From Bdellovibrionales bacterium CG12_big_fil_rev_8_21_14_0_65_38_15 (GTDB lineage: Bacteria; Bdellovibrionota; Bacteriovoracia; Bacteriovoracales; Bacteriovoracaceae), in NCBI GenBank assembly GCA_002787775.1, contig PCUW01000056.1, positions 111,779-175,778 on the forward strand: 64,000 nucleotides of DNA. Reading direction: 5' to 3'. This document shows positions 9,178 to 18,022 of this stretch, piece after piece; position 1 is the first letter of the stretch; every line of letters begins with the position of its first letter. The notes beneath the pieces are model-generated. The model saw nothing but the letters and a program-made list of their open reading frames with translations. It was not told the DNA's origin and made no database searches. A program made the position numbers and the translations under genes.

Positions 9178-9929
9178 AGTCGTTATTATTACTCTCACTA
9201 TTAAGTTTTAATCTATATGCACAGACAGTCGTGTCGACGTCTCCTGCGTTAAGTGAAATTATATCTATTCTAGGCTTCGAAAAAAATATTATCGCTAGAA
9301 CACCGTATTGTCTTGATGCTAAAAAGGCTCCAAAGGTTGGTACGGCCTTAGAGCTTGATATAGAAAAAGTTTTATCTTTAAAACCAGACCTCGTTGTTCT
9401 TCAAGAAAATACTGAATCGAAAACTTCAATCAATCTTAAAAAGTTAAACATTAAATATAAAAGTTTAAAATTAGTTAGTCTGGACGATATCTATCAAGCA
9501 ACCAGTGAGCTTGCTTCTATTTTTGGTGTTGATGGGCGAGATGTTTTAAATAAATATAAAACATCAGGACAAAGTAAGTATAAAAAAGGATTGGTTATGC
9601 TTGGTGGAATTCCAGGTAAGTCTGTCATGATTGCAGGTACTGAAACGTTTTATTCTCAAATCATTGAACAACTTGGGATGAAGAATCTATCTCCTAGTAA
9701 GAACTGGCCAAATCTTCAAGCTGAAAAAATAAGATCTTTAATTGATAAAGACACTGTTATCTTAGAAGTTGTTACTAAAAAAGAAGCTTTATGGAGCCAA
9801 TCGAATTGGCAATCTTTCTGTCCTAAATGTCATGTTGTTCCTCTTGTTTCCAAGCGCGCCGCTTATCCTGGTTTAAAAGTGATAGAAATCATGTCCAACG
9901 TTCTATCTAAAGGATCTGGTCATGATTAA
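9174..9929 (+). CDS. btuF: Cobalamin ABC transporter substrate-binding protein (BtuF-like)
   Basis: Periplasmic binding protein delivering B12 to BtuCD. Signal peptide MKSLLLLSLLSFNLYAQ, then the BtuF/FhuD fold: VVSTSPALSEIISILGFEKNIIART, VGTALELDIEKVLSLKPDLVV and a central long helix region. Length 251 against 266 in E. coli BtuF. It starts with TTG inside a TTGA overlap with the tonB stop and overlaps the ATPase gene by 8 bases. Could in principle be a siderophore-binding protein, but the riboswitch-controlled operon points to B12. Confidence 0.82.
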   Translation: MKSLLLLSLLSFNLYAQTVVSTSPALSEIISILGFEKNIIARTPYCLDAKKAPKVGTALELDIEKVLSLKPDLVVLQENTESKTSINLKKLNIKYKSLKLVSLDDIYQATSELASIFGVDGRDVLNKYKTSGQSKYKKGLVMLGGIPGKSVMIAGTETFYSQIIEQLGMKNLSPSKNWPNLQAEKIRSLIDKDTVILEVVTKKEALWSQSNWQSFCPKCHVVPLVSKRAAYPGLKVIEIMSNVLSKGSGHD

Positions 9930-10626
9930 GCTTCAAGAGATTAATGCTGGATTTGATCAAGCTTGTTTGCAGGGCATTTCCTTTGATTTAGCTCTAAATC
10001 AAATCACCATGTTGCTTGGTACAAATGGAGTTGGAAAAACCTGTTTACTGCACACAATTGCTGGGGTGTTAAAACCTTTGGCAGGCAAGTTAGAAGGAAT
10101 TCATTCTCAAGTAAATTTAAGAGCAGCAGATCTTAGTTATTGCTATCAGACACCACTTCAAAAAAGTTTGATTAGAGTTGGTGATTATCTAAAACTTATT
10201 CAACCTTTAGATAAGGCAAGACTAGATTTATTATGTGATTTATTCACCCTTAATGATTTACTTGAAAAGCCAATTGCAAAACTTAGTGGTGGAGAAAAAC
10301 AGAGAGTCAAATTGGTTAGTTGCCTTGCTCAAAAGGCGACTAGTATGATTTTAGATGAGCCCACGACAGCCCTTGACCCTTACTATGTCGATCAACTCAT
10401 TGCAGTTTTAGATAAGTTAAAAAAAGAAGGACTATCTTTTTTAATCGCTACCCATGATCTTTCTTTTGCGATCAAAGTTGGTGATCGCTTTCTTGGTTTG
10501 AAAGAATCTAAAATACAATTTGATTCTAATCGTGATGAATTAAGAACTCATCATTATTTAAATCATCTCTTTAATAAGAAGTTTGTATGGCTAGAGAATA
10601 AGCAAGGGAGTTATGTCTTATGTTAA
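9922..10626 (+). CDS. btuD: Cobalamin ABC transporter ATPase (BtuD-like)
   Basis: ATPase of the B12 importer. Walker A LGTNGVGKTC around residues 33-42, signature LSGGEKQRV around 123, Walker B MILDEPTTALD around 140-150 and the switch His in IATHDLSF. 234 residues; closest in kind to FecE/BtuD ATPases that pair with FecCD-type permeases such as the one encoded immediately downstream. Overlaps btuF by 8 bases and btuC by 7, so all are translationally coupled. Confidence 0.87.
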   Translation: MIKLQEINAGFDQACLQGISFDLALNQITMLLGTNGVGKTCLLHTIAGVLKPLAGKLEGIHSQVNLRAADLSYCYQTPLQKSLIRVGDYLKLIQPLDKARLDLLCDLFTLNDLLEKPIAKLSGGEKQRVKLVSCLAQKATSMILDEPTTALDPYYVDQLIAVLDKLKKEGLSFLIATHDLSFAIKVGDRFLGLKESKIQFDSNRDELRTHHYLNHLFNKKFVWLENKQGSYVLC

Positions 10627-11543
10627 GACTTGTTATCCTTTGTTTAACCTTATTTATTCTCAATCTCATGTTCGGATCAACCTCGCTTTCGGTTAATGAG
10701 TTAATTCAATCTCCAGTCCTTTGGCAGCTTAGGCTTCCTACGGCACTGGTCTGTTTCTTAAGTGGAGCAGTTCTCGCTCAATCTGGTTTTGTGACGCAAT
10801 CGTTATTTAAAAACTCTCTTGCGACCCCTTACACCCTTGGGATTGCTAGTTTTGCCAGCCTGGGTACGATCATTGGTATGACGCTGGGTCTTGAGTGGGG
10901 CGCAGTAAGTTTATTGTCTCTTGTTTTTTCATTAGGTTCTGTCTTTGTTTTGTTGTTAGCTTTTAGAATTTTTCGCTACGACAGTCTTAGACTTTTACTT
11001 CTTGGTGTAGCGTTAAGTCTTTTTAGTTCTAGTTTAATTTCAATCCTTCAAGTGACGACTTCAAAGATGGATCTTGCCTTGTTTTTAACTTGGGTCATGG
11101 GAAGTGTCTCGACGGTAGGCTATGATTCTGTTTTTGTTCTCCTTATTTCTTTTATTTTTTTAATGTTTGTTTCTTTTTATTATATCCGTCCTCTTCTTCT
11201 TTTAACTGTCGAAGGGGATGACAGCTATACAAGAGGTTTTGATCCGGTAAGAGTCAGAGCAATCTTTTTATTTGTTGTCAGTATTTGTGTCGGGCTCTTG
11301 GTTTCAAAGTTAGGTCCGATTGGTTTTGTTGGTCTCATTATTCCACATATGACGATGAGACTTGTTCCTTTTCGAGGTTTTTCTATAATTATGGGGAATC
11401 TATTATTAGGCGGTAGTTTTATTCTTTTAGCAGATTTATTGAATAGATCTTTTTTAAGTGAATTTGGTCTACCTGTTGGAGTCCTGATAACTGTTTTAGG
11501 AGCTCCAACTTTTGCCGTACTTTTGTGGAAAAAGTCTATTTAA
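10620..11543 (+). CDS. btuC: Cobalamin ABC transporter permease (BtuC/FecCD family)
   Basis: Multi-pass inner-membrane permease (307 residues, 8-10 hydrophobic segments). FecCD family signatures: RLPTALVCFLSGAVLAQSG near the N-terminus, FKNSLATPYTLGIASFASLG (the NPLA.P..LG region), and GPIGFVGLIIPHMTMRLV near residue 240, the ATPase-coupling loop. Last gene of the riboswitch operon. Its stop overlaps the stop of the convergent YkvA-like gene by 8 bases. Confidence 0.87.
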   Translation: MLRLVILCLTLFILNLMFGSTSLSVNELIQSPVLWQLRLPTALVCFLSGAVLAQSGFVTQSLFKNSLATPYTLGIASFASLGTIIGMTLGLEWGAVSLLSLVFSLGSVFVLLLAFRIFRYDSLRLLLLGVALSLFSSSLISILQVTTSKMDLALFLTWVMGSVSTVGYDSVFVLLISFIFLMFVSFYYIRPLLLLTVEGDDSYTRGFDPVRVRAIFLFVVSICVGLLVSKLGPIGFVGLIIPHMTMRLVPFRGFSIIMGNLLLGGSFILLADLLNRSFLSEFGLPVGVLITVLGAPTFAVLLWKKSI

Positions 11544-11841
11544 AGATCTTGGCCAATGTTGTCTTTGCCTGTTCTTTCATTTCATCAGTGACATAAAACC
11601 TTACGATTGCGATGGCGGAAGCTAAGATGACGCCATCATCGACAAATCCTAAAAAGGGGATTGGGTCTGGTATGGCATCAAGTGGCAGGATAAAATAAGC
11701 AATTGATGAAGCAATGACTGCTTTAATCTTCTTTGGAGCTTTTGGGTAGGCATAGTAAAGAATAAGAGCTTGATAGGCTAATTCATTTCCTACCAGCTTC
11801 GTATTATCTTTTATTTTTCTAACGATCTGTTCAATATTCAT
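11536..11841 (-). CDS. YkvA/DUF1232 family membrane protein
   Basis: Small membrane protein with the DUF1232 core: YYAYPKAPKKIKAVIASSIAYFILPLDAIPDPIPFLGFVDDGVILASAI, in which PLDAIPD and FVDD are the family hallmarks. Function unknown. The ATG at 11841 has AGAGG six bases upstream and was chosen over a TTG at 11859; it lies within the 3' end of the upstream gene (11-base overlap), so the two are probably co-transcribed. Confidence 0.8.
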   Translation of the reverse strand: MNIEQIVRKIKDNTKLVGNELAYQALILYYAYPKAPKKIKAVIASSIAYFILPLDAIPDPIPFLGFVDDGVILASAIAIVRFYVTDEMKEQAKTTLAKIFK

Positions 11842-12628
11842 AGGAATGCCTCTTGCCAACGCTGTCTTCGATTATACCATAGGGCTTAATGAATATTTTC
11901 TTAATTTCACCTGCTCGTCTTCTTTCAATAAGTTCTACGTCTGTTGGTTCGTTAATTTGTAGGACTTGATTGAGTTCAAACCTTCTTGGTGGATAAATGG
12001 TTTCAACAAAATTGTCTGGAGTTATGGTTAGACCTTCAATATCGGCACACCAAATCGTGTTTCCTAATAAAACATCTTTCTCTTTAATATGAATTTGTTT
12101 ATAGGTTTTTTGAAAAGACCATTGTCTCAGCTTTGCTTTGAGGTCTTCTTCAGGTTTTTGCCATTGGTAGATTTTTAGTTCGCAGGCATGGCGCTTGGCG
12201 GATATTTTTAATGAATCGAGATGAACTGCAGATTCTTCAAGTCTAGAAAACAGTTCTCCGTGGGATTCAACTGCGGCAATGATAGAACCATTTTCTAATT
12301 GAGATAATACTCTTTCTAATAATGGACCTGTTGGAAGATAGAGATAGGTGATATCACACTTTGGTATTGGAGTTTCAAAGAGGTCCACACATTTAATGAC
12401 TTGATCAGGACAATCAAGATGTTTAATTCTCTCTTCTACAAATTCGTATGCATAGACTTTTATTTTTGGGAATTCTTTTTGCGCAACTTGAGCACTGTAA
12501 GCATGACCTGCACCAGCATCAAATAAAGTTGTGTGGCCGTTTTTAATCATAAAATTAAAAAGCAAACGCCAGTCTTGGACTGGCGTATTAAGTGCTTCTA
12601 AACTTATATCAGAATAGGTTAGATCCAT
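11831..12628 (-). CDS. Putative class I SAM-dependent methyltransferase-like protein
   Basis: 265 residues. Residues 30-80 resemble the first half of a Rossmann methyltransferase: TLFDAGAGHAYSAQVA (motif I), then KVYAYEFVEERI (acidic residue after strand 2) and CDITYLYLPTG (motif IV region). The second half (from about 150) is not recognised and ends in a basic strand-rich part. A catalytic role is therefore uncertain. The start codon abuts the menB stop (12629), suggesting a menB transcript that continues into this gene. Confidence 0.5.
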   Translation of the reverse strand: MDLTYSDISLEALNTPVQDWRLLFNFMIKNGHTTLFDAGAGHAYSAQVAQKEFPKIKVYAYEFVEERIKHLDCPDQVIKCVDLFETPIPKCDITYLYLPTGPLLERVLSQLENGSIIAAVESHGELFSRLEESAVHLDSLKISAKRHACELKIYQWQKPEEDLKAKLRQWSFQKTYKQIHIKEKDVLLGNTIWCADIEGLTITPDNFVETIYPPRRFELNQVLQINEPTDVELIERRRAGEIKKIFIKPYGIIEDSVGKRHSYEY

Positions 12629-13534
12629 TTAGTAGTGCCAAGGAAACTTGGAGTAATCCTGATCACGTTTTTCTAAAAATGCATCACGACCTTCTTTTGC
12701 CTCTTCAGTACCATAAGCCAGTCTTGTTGCTTCACCAGCAAAAAGTTGTTGTCCAACAAGTCCATCATCACACATATTGAAACCATACTTCAGCATTCTC
12801 ATCGCCGTAGGGGATTTATTATTCATGATGGCGGCCCACTCAAGTGCAACCTTTTCTAAATCCTTGTGAGCAACGACTTTATTGACCATTCCCATATCGA
12901 AGGCTTCTTGGGCAGAATAATCAAGACCTAAAAAGAAGATTTCTCTGGCTCTTTTTTGACCAATCATTTTGGCAAGATAAGCAGAACCATAACCAGAGTC
13001 AAAACTTGCAACATCTGGATCCGTTTGTTTAAAGATGGCATGCTCTTTTGAAGCAATGGTTAAGTCGCAAACCACATGAAGACTGTGGCCACCACCAACA
13101 GACCAGCCTGGAACTACGGCCATAACAACTTTTGGCATGAACCTAATGAGTCGTTGAACTTCTAAGATATGAAGACGTCCAAGTTTGGCCGGATCAAGTT
13201 GCATGGCTTGATCACCTTCATATTTATAACCGTCTTTTCCGCGAATTCGTTGATCTCCACCAGAGCAGAAGGCCCAGCCACCATCTTTGGCAGACGGCCC
13301 ATTGCCAGTGATTAGAACCACGCCGACATCGCTCCATTGGCGAGCGTGCTCAAGTGCAGTGTAGAGTTCATCAACAGTCTTAGGTCTAAAGGCGTTTCGA
13401 ACTTCTGGTCGATTAAATGCGATACGAACCGTGCCTTGGTTTTTGGCACGATGATAGGTGATATCGGTAAAATTAAAATTTGGAACTTCATCCCAGTCTT
13501 GGGGATTAAAGATATCAGATACTTTGTTGGTCAT
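12629..13534 (-). CDS. menB: 1,4-dihydroxy-2-naphthoyl-CoA synthase MenB
   Basis: Crotonase-fold enzyme that closes the naphthoate ring in menaquinone synthesis. Seen: ITYHRAKNQGTVRIAFNRPEVRNAFRP, the oxyanion loop GWAFCSGGDQRIRG, VVPGWSVGGGHSLH and the downstream FKQTDPDVASFDSGYGS, all characteristic of MenB rather than other enoyl-CoA hydratases. 301 residues. ATG at 13534 has GGGAG six bases upstream; an ATG at 13552 would put the ribosome binding site inside the protein. No other men gene is nearby. A perfect inverted repeat overlaps the ribosome binding site (see 13543-13569). Confidence 0.9.
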   Translation of the reverse strand: MTNKVSDIFNPQDWDEVPNFNFTDITYHRAKNQGTVRIAFNRPEVRNAFRPKTVDELYTALEHARQWSDVGVVLITGNGPSAKDGGWAFCSGGDQRIRGKDGYKYEGDQAMQLDPAKLGRLHILEVQRLIRFMPKVVMAVVPGWSVGGGHSLHVVCDLTIASKEHAIFKQTDPDVASFDSGYGSAYLAKMIGQKRAREIFFLGLDYSAQEAFDMGMVNKVVAHKDLEKVALEWAAIMNNKSPTAMRMLKYGFNMCDDGLVGQQLFAGEATRLAYGTEEAKEGRDAFLEKRDQDYSKFPWHY

Positions 13535-13542
13535 AAGATTCT

Positions 13543-13569
13543 CCCAGTGCATTTATACGATGCACTGGG
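13543..13569 (-). promoter_or_regulatory. 10-bp inverted repeat in the menB leader
   Basis: CCCAGTGCAT (13543-13552) and ATGCACTGGG (13560-13569) are perfect inverted repeats separated by 7 bases. In the menB transcript the 3' arm ends in CACTGGG, whose last G residues are part of the GGGAG ribosome binding site. Either an operator for a dimeric repressor or an RNA hairpin that limits ribosome access. There is no T-run on either side, so it is not a standard terminator. Confidence 0.6.
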
Positions 13570-13606
13570 GAATATTGCAATTTCTTATTGATTTCTTTTA
13601 CTTAGA

Positions 13607-15418
13607 CTAATTATTATCCCAAGTTGCTTCACCATTTTCAACTTTAAGTAGTTTTTCTTTAAGACTTCTTTGTTGCTCTTTAGTGAAGTGTTTATCAATA
13701 TTTGCTTGGATATCTAGTTTATTGATAACACCGTCATTATTTAAGTCTTCTGTTATTGGCGGCATTGCTTCTTTTACAGAACTTGGACTAAAAATCCTTG
13801 TTCGCCAAACCATAGCATCTTCAGGTGAGCTAATTTTGAAATCAACAAACGGCGCATTGCTAGAGCTAACTTCATAACCATTAGTAGTTGCAGTTACGTT
13901 ACTAGACTCATGACAACCAGCACAGGTTCTATCTACGACCTGCTCATCTGTTAGAACAGTGTTCTCTCCAGTATGACCAATGACTTCTATGTCTTGTATT
14001 TCACGACTTACAGTATCAGGACAAACTGCTTTTAAATCTTCTTTTGTAAGAGACATCACATCCTCTTGAGAAGCCTGTCTAGGGTCAACGTACTCTTGGA
14101 GTTCATCATAATCTTCAGTCGTTCTTTCAAGAGCTCTGTTTGATGAGCTGAATTTGGACTTTTCAGATTCCCATTTCTTTTCAACTAGCTCAAGACAGGC
14201 ATCTCTGTCTAAACCCATAGGGATAAGTGTAAAGTCTGAGTTTCTTCTAAGGTCTTCTAAATTGTCACAGGTTTTAGTCCATAACCAACCTAGAGCGAGC
14301 ATTGATTGATATTGTACTTCAAGTTCATTAGAACAACTTGTTTCTGCAAAAATTGTTCCCGAATTCACTTCAGGATAAAAAGGAACATAATCTAAATCCT
14401 GGGTTTGGAAAACATCAAGATAGTAATTTTGCTTTTGACCATCTTGTGTGACAGCTACAATGCTTCCATCTTTTCTAAAACGTGGATAATAACTACCAGA
14501 ACCAAGTCCTTGTGTGTTTGGGGCAGAAATTTTCGCCATATCTCTAACGGCCCATTGTTCATCTTCACCAGTGCCATTTTTATCTAGATTCATGACATAG
14601 ACATTTTTACTTTGTTTATCATGAACACCGTTAAAATAATGCCAATCACTTGAAGCTTCATCAACGTGAAACGTTATCTGAGGATTATTCTCATCAAAAC
14701 CAAAATCAACTTTTCCTGTCGGAACTCCAATATCAACCATCATTTTACATTTACCGTCATCGCCGACTTTCCAAATTTGAGTGGTATATGTTTCGAAGTT
14801 TAAAATACTTAAGTATTTTCCGTCTTTAGAAAGCATTGGGGTATCTCTGTAGCTAGCTTCTTTCCCACACATTCTTGTAGATGGTCCAAGTTTTTTTGAG
14901 CTCGTTAGTGCACCAGAATCATCAAACTCCATTTCTACATCAAAGAATGTGGCACCTTGACCATCGTGCATGTATCGATAGGTTTTCTTTTTTTCTGTTT
15001 GACCAGGTAAAATGCCTACAGATTGATACACGCCTCTTTCTTGACCATCAAAATCAGCACTCAGACCTCGAGGACTTTCGCCTCTATCAACCTTCTCACT
15101 TATTTTTGATAGCTCATAAAATTCTCCATTAGGAAGTGTTAAAAACTTACTGTCTGGTGTGAAAACAGGATCGTATGGACCTGGAACAGTTTGATGCTTA
15201 CCTGTTTCCATATTAACGAGAATATTTTTTTCTGCACCGTCGATGACACCAGTATATTTTCCCGATGGATCAGCACTAATAAAATAATTTGGAGCAGATG
15301 AAAGCTTAATTCTTTTTTTGGGTTGTGTAATATTTACTTTACACATATTACTATGCTCTTGAGCTGAAACAGCTTGATTAATTAAGAGAAATGTTAATAA
15401 GAAATTTTGTATTTTCAT
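13607..15418 (-). CDS. Exported mono-heme c-type cytochrome with TolB-like N-terminal repeats
   Basis: 603 residues with a signal peptide (FLLTFLLINQAVSAQ). The first 330 residues contain repeated short beta motifs (DPSGKYTGV, TPDSKFLTL, SKDGKYLSI, RKDGSIVAV) like a TolB/WD-type propeller. Near residue 510 is one heme c site CAGCH followed by a region with an EF-like loop (DLNNDGVINKLD). This suggests a periplasmic or outer-membrane heme protein with a propeller scaffold. Third gene of a tight operon, ATGA overlap with the gene upstream. Role unknown; oxidoreductase is inference. Confidence 0.65.
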   Translation of the reverse strand: MKIQNFLLTFLLINQAVSAQEHSNMCKVNITQPKKRIKLSSAPNYFISADPSGKYTGVIDGAEKNILVNMETGKHQTVPGPYDPVFTPDSKFLTLPNGEFYELSKISEKVDRGESPRGLSADFDGQERGVYQSVGILPGQTEKKKTYRYMHDGQGATFFDVEMEFDDSGALTSSKKLGPSTRMCGKEASYRDTPMLSKDGKYLSILNFETYTTQIWKVGDDGKCKMMVDIGVPTGKVDFGFDENNPQITFHVDEASSDWHYFNGVHDKQSKNVYVMNLDKNGTGEDEQWAVRDMAKISAPNTQGLGSGSYYPRFRKDGSIVAVTQDGQKQNYYLDVFQTQDLDYVPFYPEVNSGTIFAETSCSNELEVQYQSMLALGWLWTKTCDNLEDLRRNSDFTLIPMGLDRDACLELVEKKWESEKSKFSSSNRALERTTEDYDELQEYVDPRQASQEDVMSLTKEDLKAVCPDTVSREIQDIEVIGHTGENTVLTDEQVVDRTCAGCHESSNVTATTNGYEVSSSNAPFVDFKISSPEDAMVWRTRIFSPSSVKEAMPPITEDLNNDGVINKLDIQANIDKHFTKEQQRSLKEKLLKVENGEATWDNN

Positions 15419-16149
15419 TTTTTCAACTCATTTTTAATGAATTCTTCGAATTGAACTTGATTTTCATAACCGTGCTTTGCCCAACGACTTAGCTTACCGT
15501 CTTTATAGGTAAAGGTGGCAGGGTAGTGAAGAGTCGCTCCTCTCATCACAAGATCAAATGAATTCATTGGTTTTAGAGTTGAAGCTGGCATGCGCGCTTG
15601 TTTTGCAACTTTTGCAGCAACTTTTACATCAGCCCTTGGATCGACATAAACATGCAATTTAGCCCCAGCTTTTTTTGCAGCTTCTTCGATATGATGAAAT
15701 CCAATAGGTGATAAACTCATTTGAGGAGACCAAATGTAGATGACACCATTTTCACCCGAATCAACTATTTTTTTAAGCTCTACATCTCGCAGAGAGTCTT
15801 TCTTTGGAATTAAATCTTTAGGAACAGATTGAATTGCAATTTGAGGGATACATGATTCTTCGGAATATTTACTGCTAACACCATTACTTTCGGTAAGCTT
15901 TGAAACAGTTATACTATTTTTCTCTACTGTAACTTGTGCCCACACACCGATGCTGATAGGTGCACGATAAGAAAAACTACCAGCTTTTCCAGCAATAAAG
16001 CGAACCCATTTCGATTTAATACCCATCTCTTTAAGTTTATGTTCAACTTCTTTTTGACAGATTGGGCCATGCTCACGCCAGTCAGGCTCACCTGAATAAG
16101 CAGCGGAAATGGTTAGTAATAATATGTAGATAATAGATTGAATCCTCAT
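15415..16149 (-). CDS. Exported hypothetical protein, possible thioredoxin-like fold
   Basis: 244 residues with signal peptide (SIIYILLLTISAAYSG). The C-terminal half (GVIYIWSPQMSLSP, LHVYVDPRADVK, LHYPATFTYKDGKLSRWAKHGYE) has the strand-helix order of a thioredoxin-like domain but lacks a CxxC active site. Two Cys remain in the N-terminal half. Sits between two cytochrome genes and overlaps both by four bases (ATGA), so it very likely serves the same complex or pathway. Confidence 0.55.
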   Translation of the reverse strand: MRIQSIIYILLLTISAAYSGEPDWREHGPICQKEVEHKLKEMGIKSKWVRFIAGKAGSFSYRAPISIGVWAQVTVEKNSITVSKLTESNGVSSKYSEESCIPQIAIQSVPKDLIPKKDSLRDVELKKIVDSGENGVIYIWSPQMSLSPIGFHHIEEAAKKAGAKLHVYVDPRADVKVAAKVAKQARMPASTLKPMNSFDLVMRGATLHYPATFTYKDGKLSRWAKHGYENQVQFEEFIKNELKK

Positions 16150-17609
16150 CTTCCTTCCTCGCTTGATGAATCTTCATCATCATTTAAGAAGTCTGAGAAG
16201 GATTCAAGAAACCCTTGACTTCTCTGTCCATCATTTACAGTTGATTGTTGAGAATCAGGCAGAAGTTCAATACAACCCTCATCAAGCCAAGCTTTATATT
16301 GTTCAGGATAGTCATTCTTCATTGTCGATAAGTAGTTATTGTATCTTTTTAAACCTTTGAAGCAGTCTGGTTGATCTTCGCAGTTTGGATATGTTGGATG
16401 ACCGTTAAGAGTAAAACGAAGAGAACGTTCTTTTTCTTTGTCAATTTTGTCATTGGCTTTCATCCAATCAATAATGGCTCCATACATAGCACCCTGATTC
16501 CATTTATAGCGAGCTGTTACTGACATTAGATTTTTTCTTTCTGTTTCAGTCAGTAATTTAGGAATATCATTCATGAAATCAAAGAAATCTTTTTCCATTG
16601 GAATCATCGATACAGGCATCGTCATGTCTTGAGTCATCTTGTGTTGAATATGACCTGAATCGGTTCTTGAATTAATCGCACCACGACTTTCTTGGTGCAT
16701 ACCTTGACCATTATTGTGGCATTTCACACAACCTTGGCCTTCACCCATTGGAGGTCCATACTGCTCAGGATGTAGTGCTCCTTTATAATCAACCGAACCT
16801 CTTCCAACAGTATAATTCTTCATCGCCTGTCTCATATAACCTAAGTTATCAGCCCCTTCGCTAGAATAACTACCTGGCTCAGGTGATAGCTCTCTCATTC
16901 CATTAGGGTGACAAGAGTAGCAGTTATCAAATTCACCTTGAGTTCTCATTTTTGGATTTCTGCTTTGTTTATCTCTCCAATATTGTGTGTAATAAGGTGT
17001 CGCTTTATCTCCTGGGCTGGTTGGCTTTTCCATAGCAATAAAGTCAATAAGTTGTTCTTTCTTTTCAGAACTTTCTGGTAAGGTGAATTGAATCCACTTA
17101 TCCACCTTTTCACCCTCAACAAGAAATAAAACTCTTGAAAATGATCTATTTGGAGGGTTTGGAACCGTTCTTGAGCGGTACTCAAGCATTTTCCAGCCTT
17201 TATTTTTAGCAATTTCTGCATAATTATCAGGTAGGCCATCTTTGAATTCATCTGGTAGGTCTAAGTAACCTTGAGGAACCGCATTTATATAGTCTGAATC
17301 AGATACTTCCCACCCCATTGAATGATCGTTATCATCTTCTAATATTCTTAATTTTGATCGTTGAATAATTCTATCAGCACACTGATTTACACCATTGAGT
17401 TGAAAGGTTGCGGCACAGTCTTCAGCAATTTGTTTCAATTCATCATGTGTCTGACCATTGTAATATCTGCTAGGGTAATTATCTTTTATGATTGTAGCAG
17501 TTTTAGACATAAAAAACTCTGCCCACTCTTGCGGCGTTTTTTCCGGACATGAGCCAGCATTCGCTGTCGTAAGAGAAGAAAAAAGTAGAATTGAAATTAA
17601 TGCTTTCAA
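16146..17609 (-). CDS. Exported di-heme c-type cytochrome
   Basis: 487 residues, signal peptide MKALISILLFSSLTTANAG. Two heme c attachment sites: CYSCH near residue 230 and CVKCH near residue 297, each in a longer unrecognised context. Other Cys at the ends (CPEK, CEDQPDC) may form disulfides. Together with the genes downstream it forms a three-gene operon of exported redox-type proteins, and with the 17675-17971 gene possibly a four-gene unit. No known respiratory partner gene is present, so the electron donor and acceptor are unknown. Confidence 0.68.
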   Translation of the reverse strand: MKALISILLFSSLTTANAGSCPEKTPQEWAEFFMSKTATIIKDNYPSRYYNGQTHDELKQIAEDCAATFQLNGVNQCADRIIQRSKLRILEDDNDHSMGWEVSDSDYINAVPQGYLDLPDEFKDGLPDNYAEIAKNKGWKMLEYRSRTVPNPPNRSFSRVLFLVEGEKVDKWIQFTLPESSEKKEQLIDFIAMEKPTSPGDKATPYYTQYWRDKQSRNPKMRTQGEFDNCYSCHPNGMRELSPEPGSYSSEGADNLGYMRQAMKNYTVGRGSVDYKGALHPEQYGPPMGEGQGCVKCHNNGQGMHQESRGAINSRTDSGHIQHKMTQDMTMPVSMIPMEKDFFDFMNDIPKLLTETERKNLMSVTARYKWNQGAMYGAIIDWMKANDKIDKEKERSLRFTLNGHPTYPNCEDQPDCFKGLKRYNNYLSTMKNDYPEQYKAWLDEGCIELLPDSQQSTVNDGQRSQGFLESFSDFLNDDEDSSSEEGR

Positions 17610-17674
17610 AAGAAAGTCTCCTCGGAAAATTAATATCCAAGGACTTATCGGAATTTAATCAAAGGATTTTAGTT

Positions 17675-17971
17675 TTAATTTGATCCGCGAAGCAAGATAT
17701 TTGTCTGAGTGGATGGGTCAAGATTTCGAAATTGATTTCTAAGCTGAGAGTTTATTGATTTAGCTTCAAAAATTTGAGCTTCTAACTTGTCTGATAAGGC
17801 TTCTTTTTCACCATCAGACATCAAGTCTAAGACTTCTTTGTGCATACTGTTTTGAATGGCCTTACTTTGTCTTTCCAGGTCTTTCGCTTTATCGAGTAAT
17901 GATTCTTCAGCCTGAGCATGGCTTAGAGTTATAAGAAAAGCGAAAAGAGTATTAATGATCATTTTATTCAT
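17675..17971 (-). CDS. Small exported helical protein
   Basis: 98 residues with a signal peptide (IINTLFAFLITLSHAQA) and a mature part that is almost wholly helical and highly charged (LLDKAKDLERQSKAIQNS), with heptad-like spacing suggesting a short coiled coil. No family recognised. It lies 65 bases upstream of the di-heme cytochrome gene on the same strand and could be the first gene of that operon. Confidence 0.5.
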   Translation of the reverse strand: MNKMIINTLFAFLITLSHAQAEESLLDKAKDLERQSKAIQNSMHKEVLDLMSDGEKEALSDKLEAQIFEAKSINSQLRNQFRNLDPSTQTNILLRGSN

Positions 17972-18022
17972 AAATTCTTTTCGGGCTGAAATAAAAATTA
18001 CTTAAGTAAAAAGTTGATTTTT

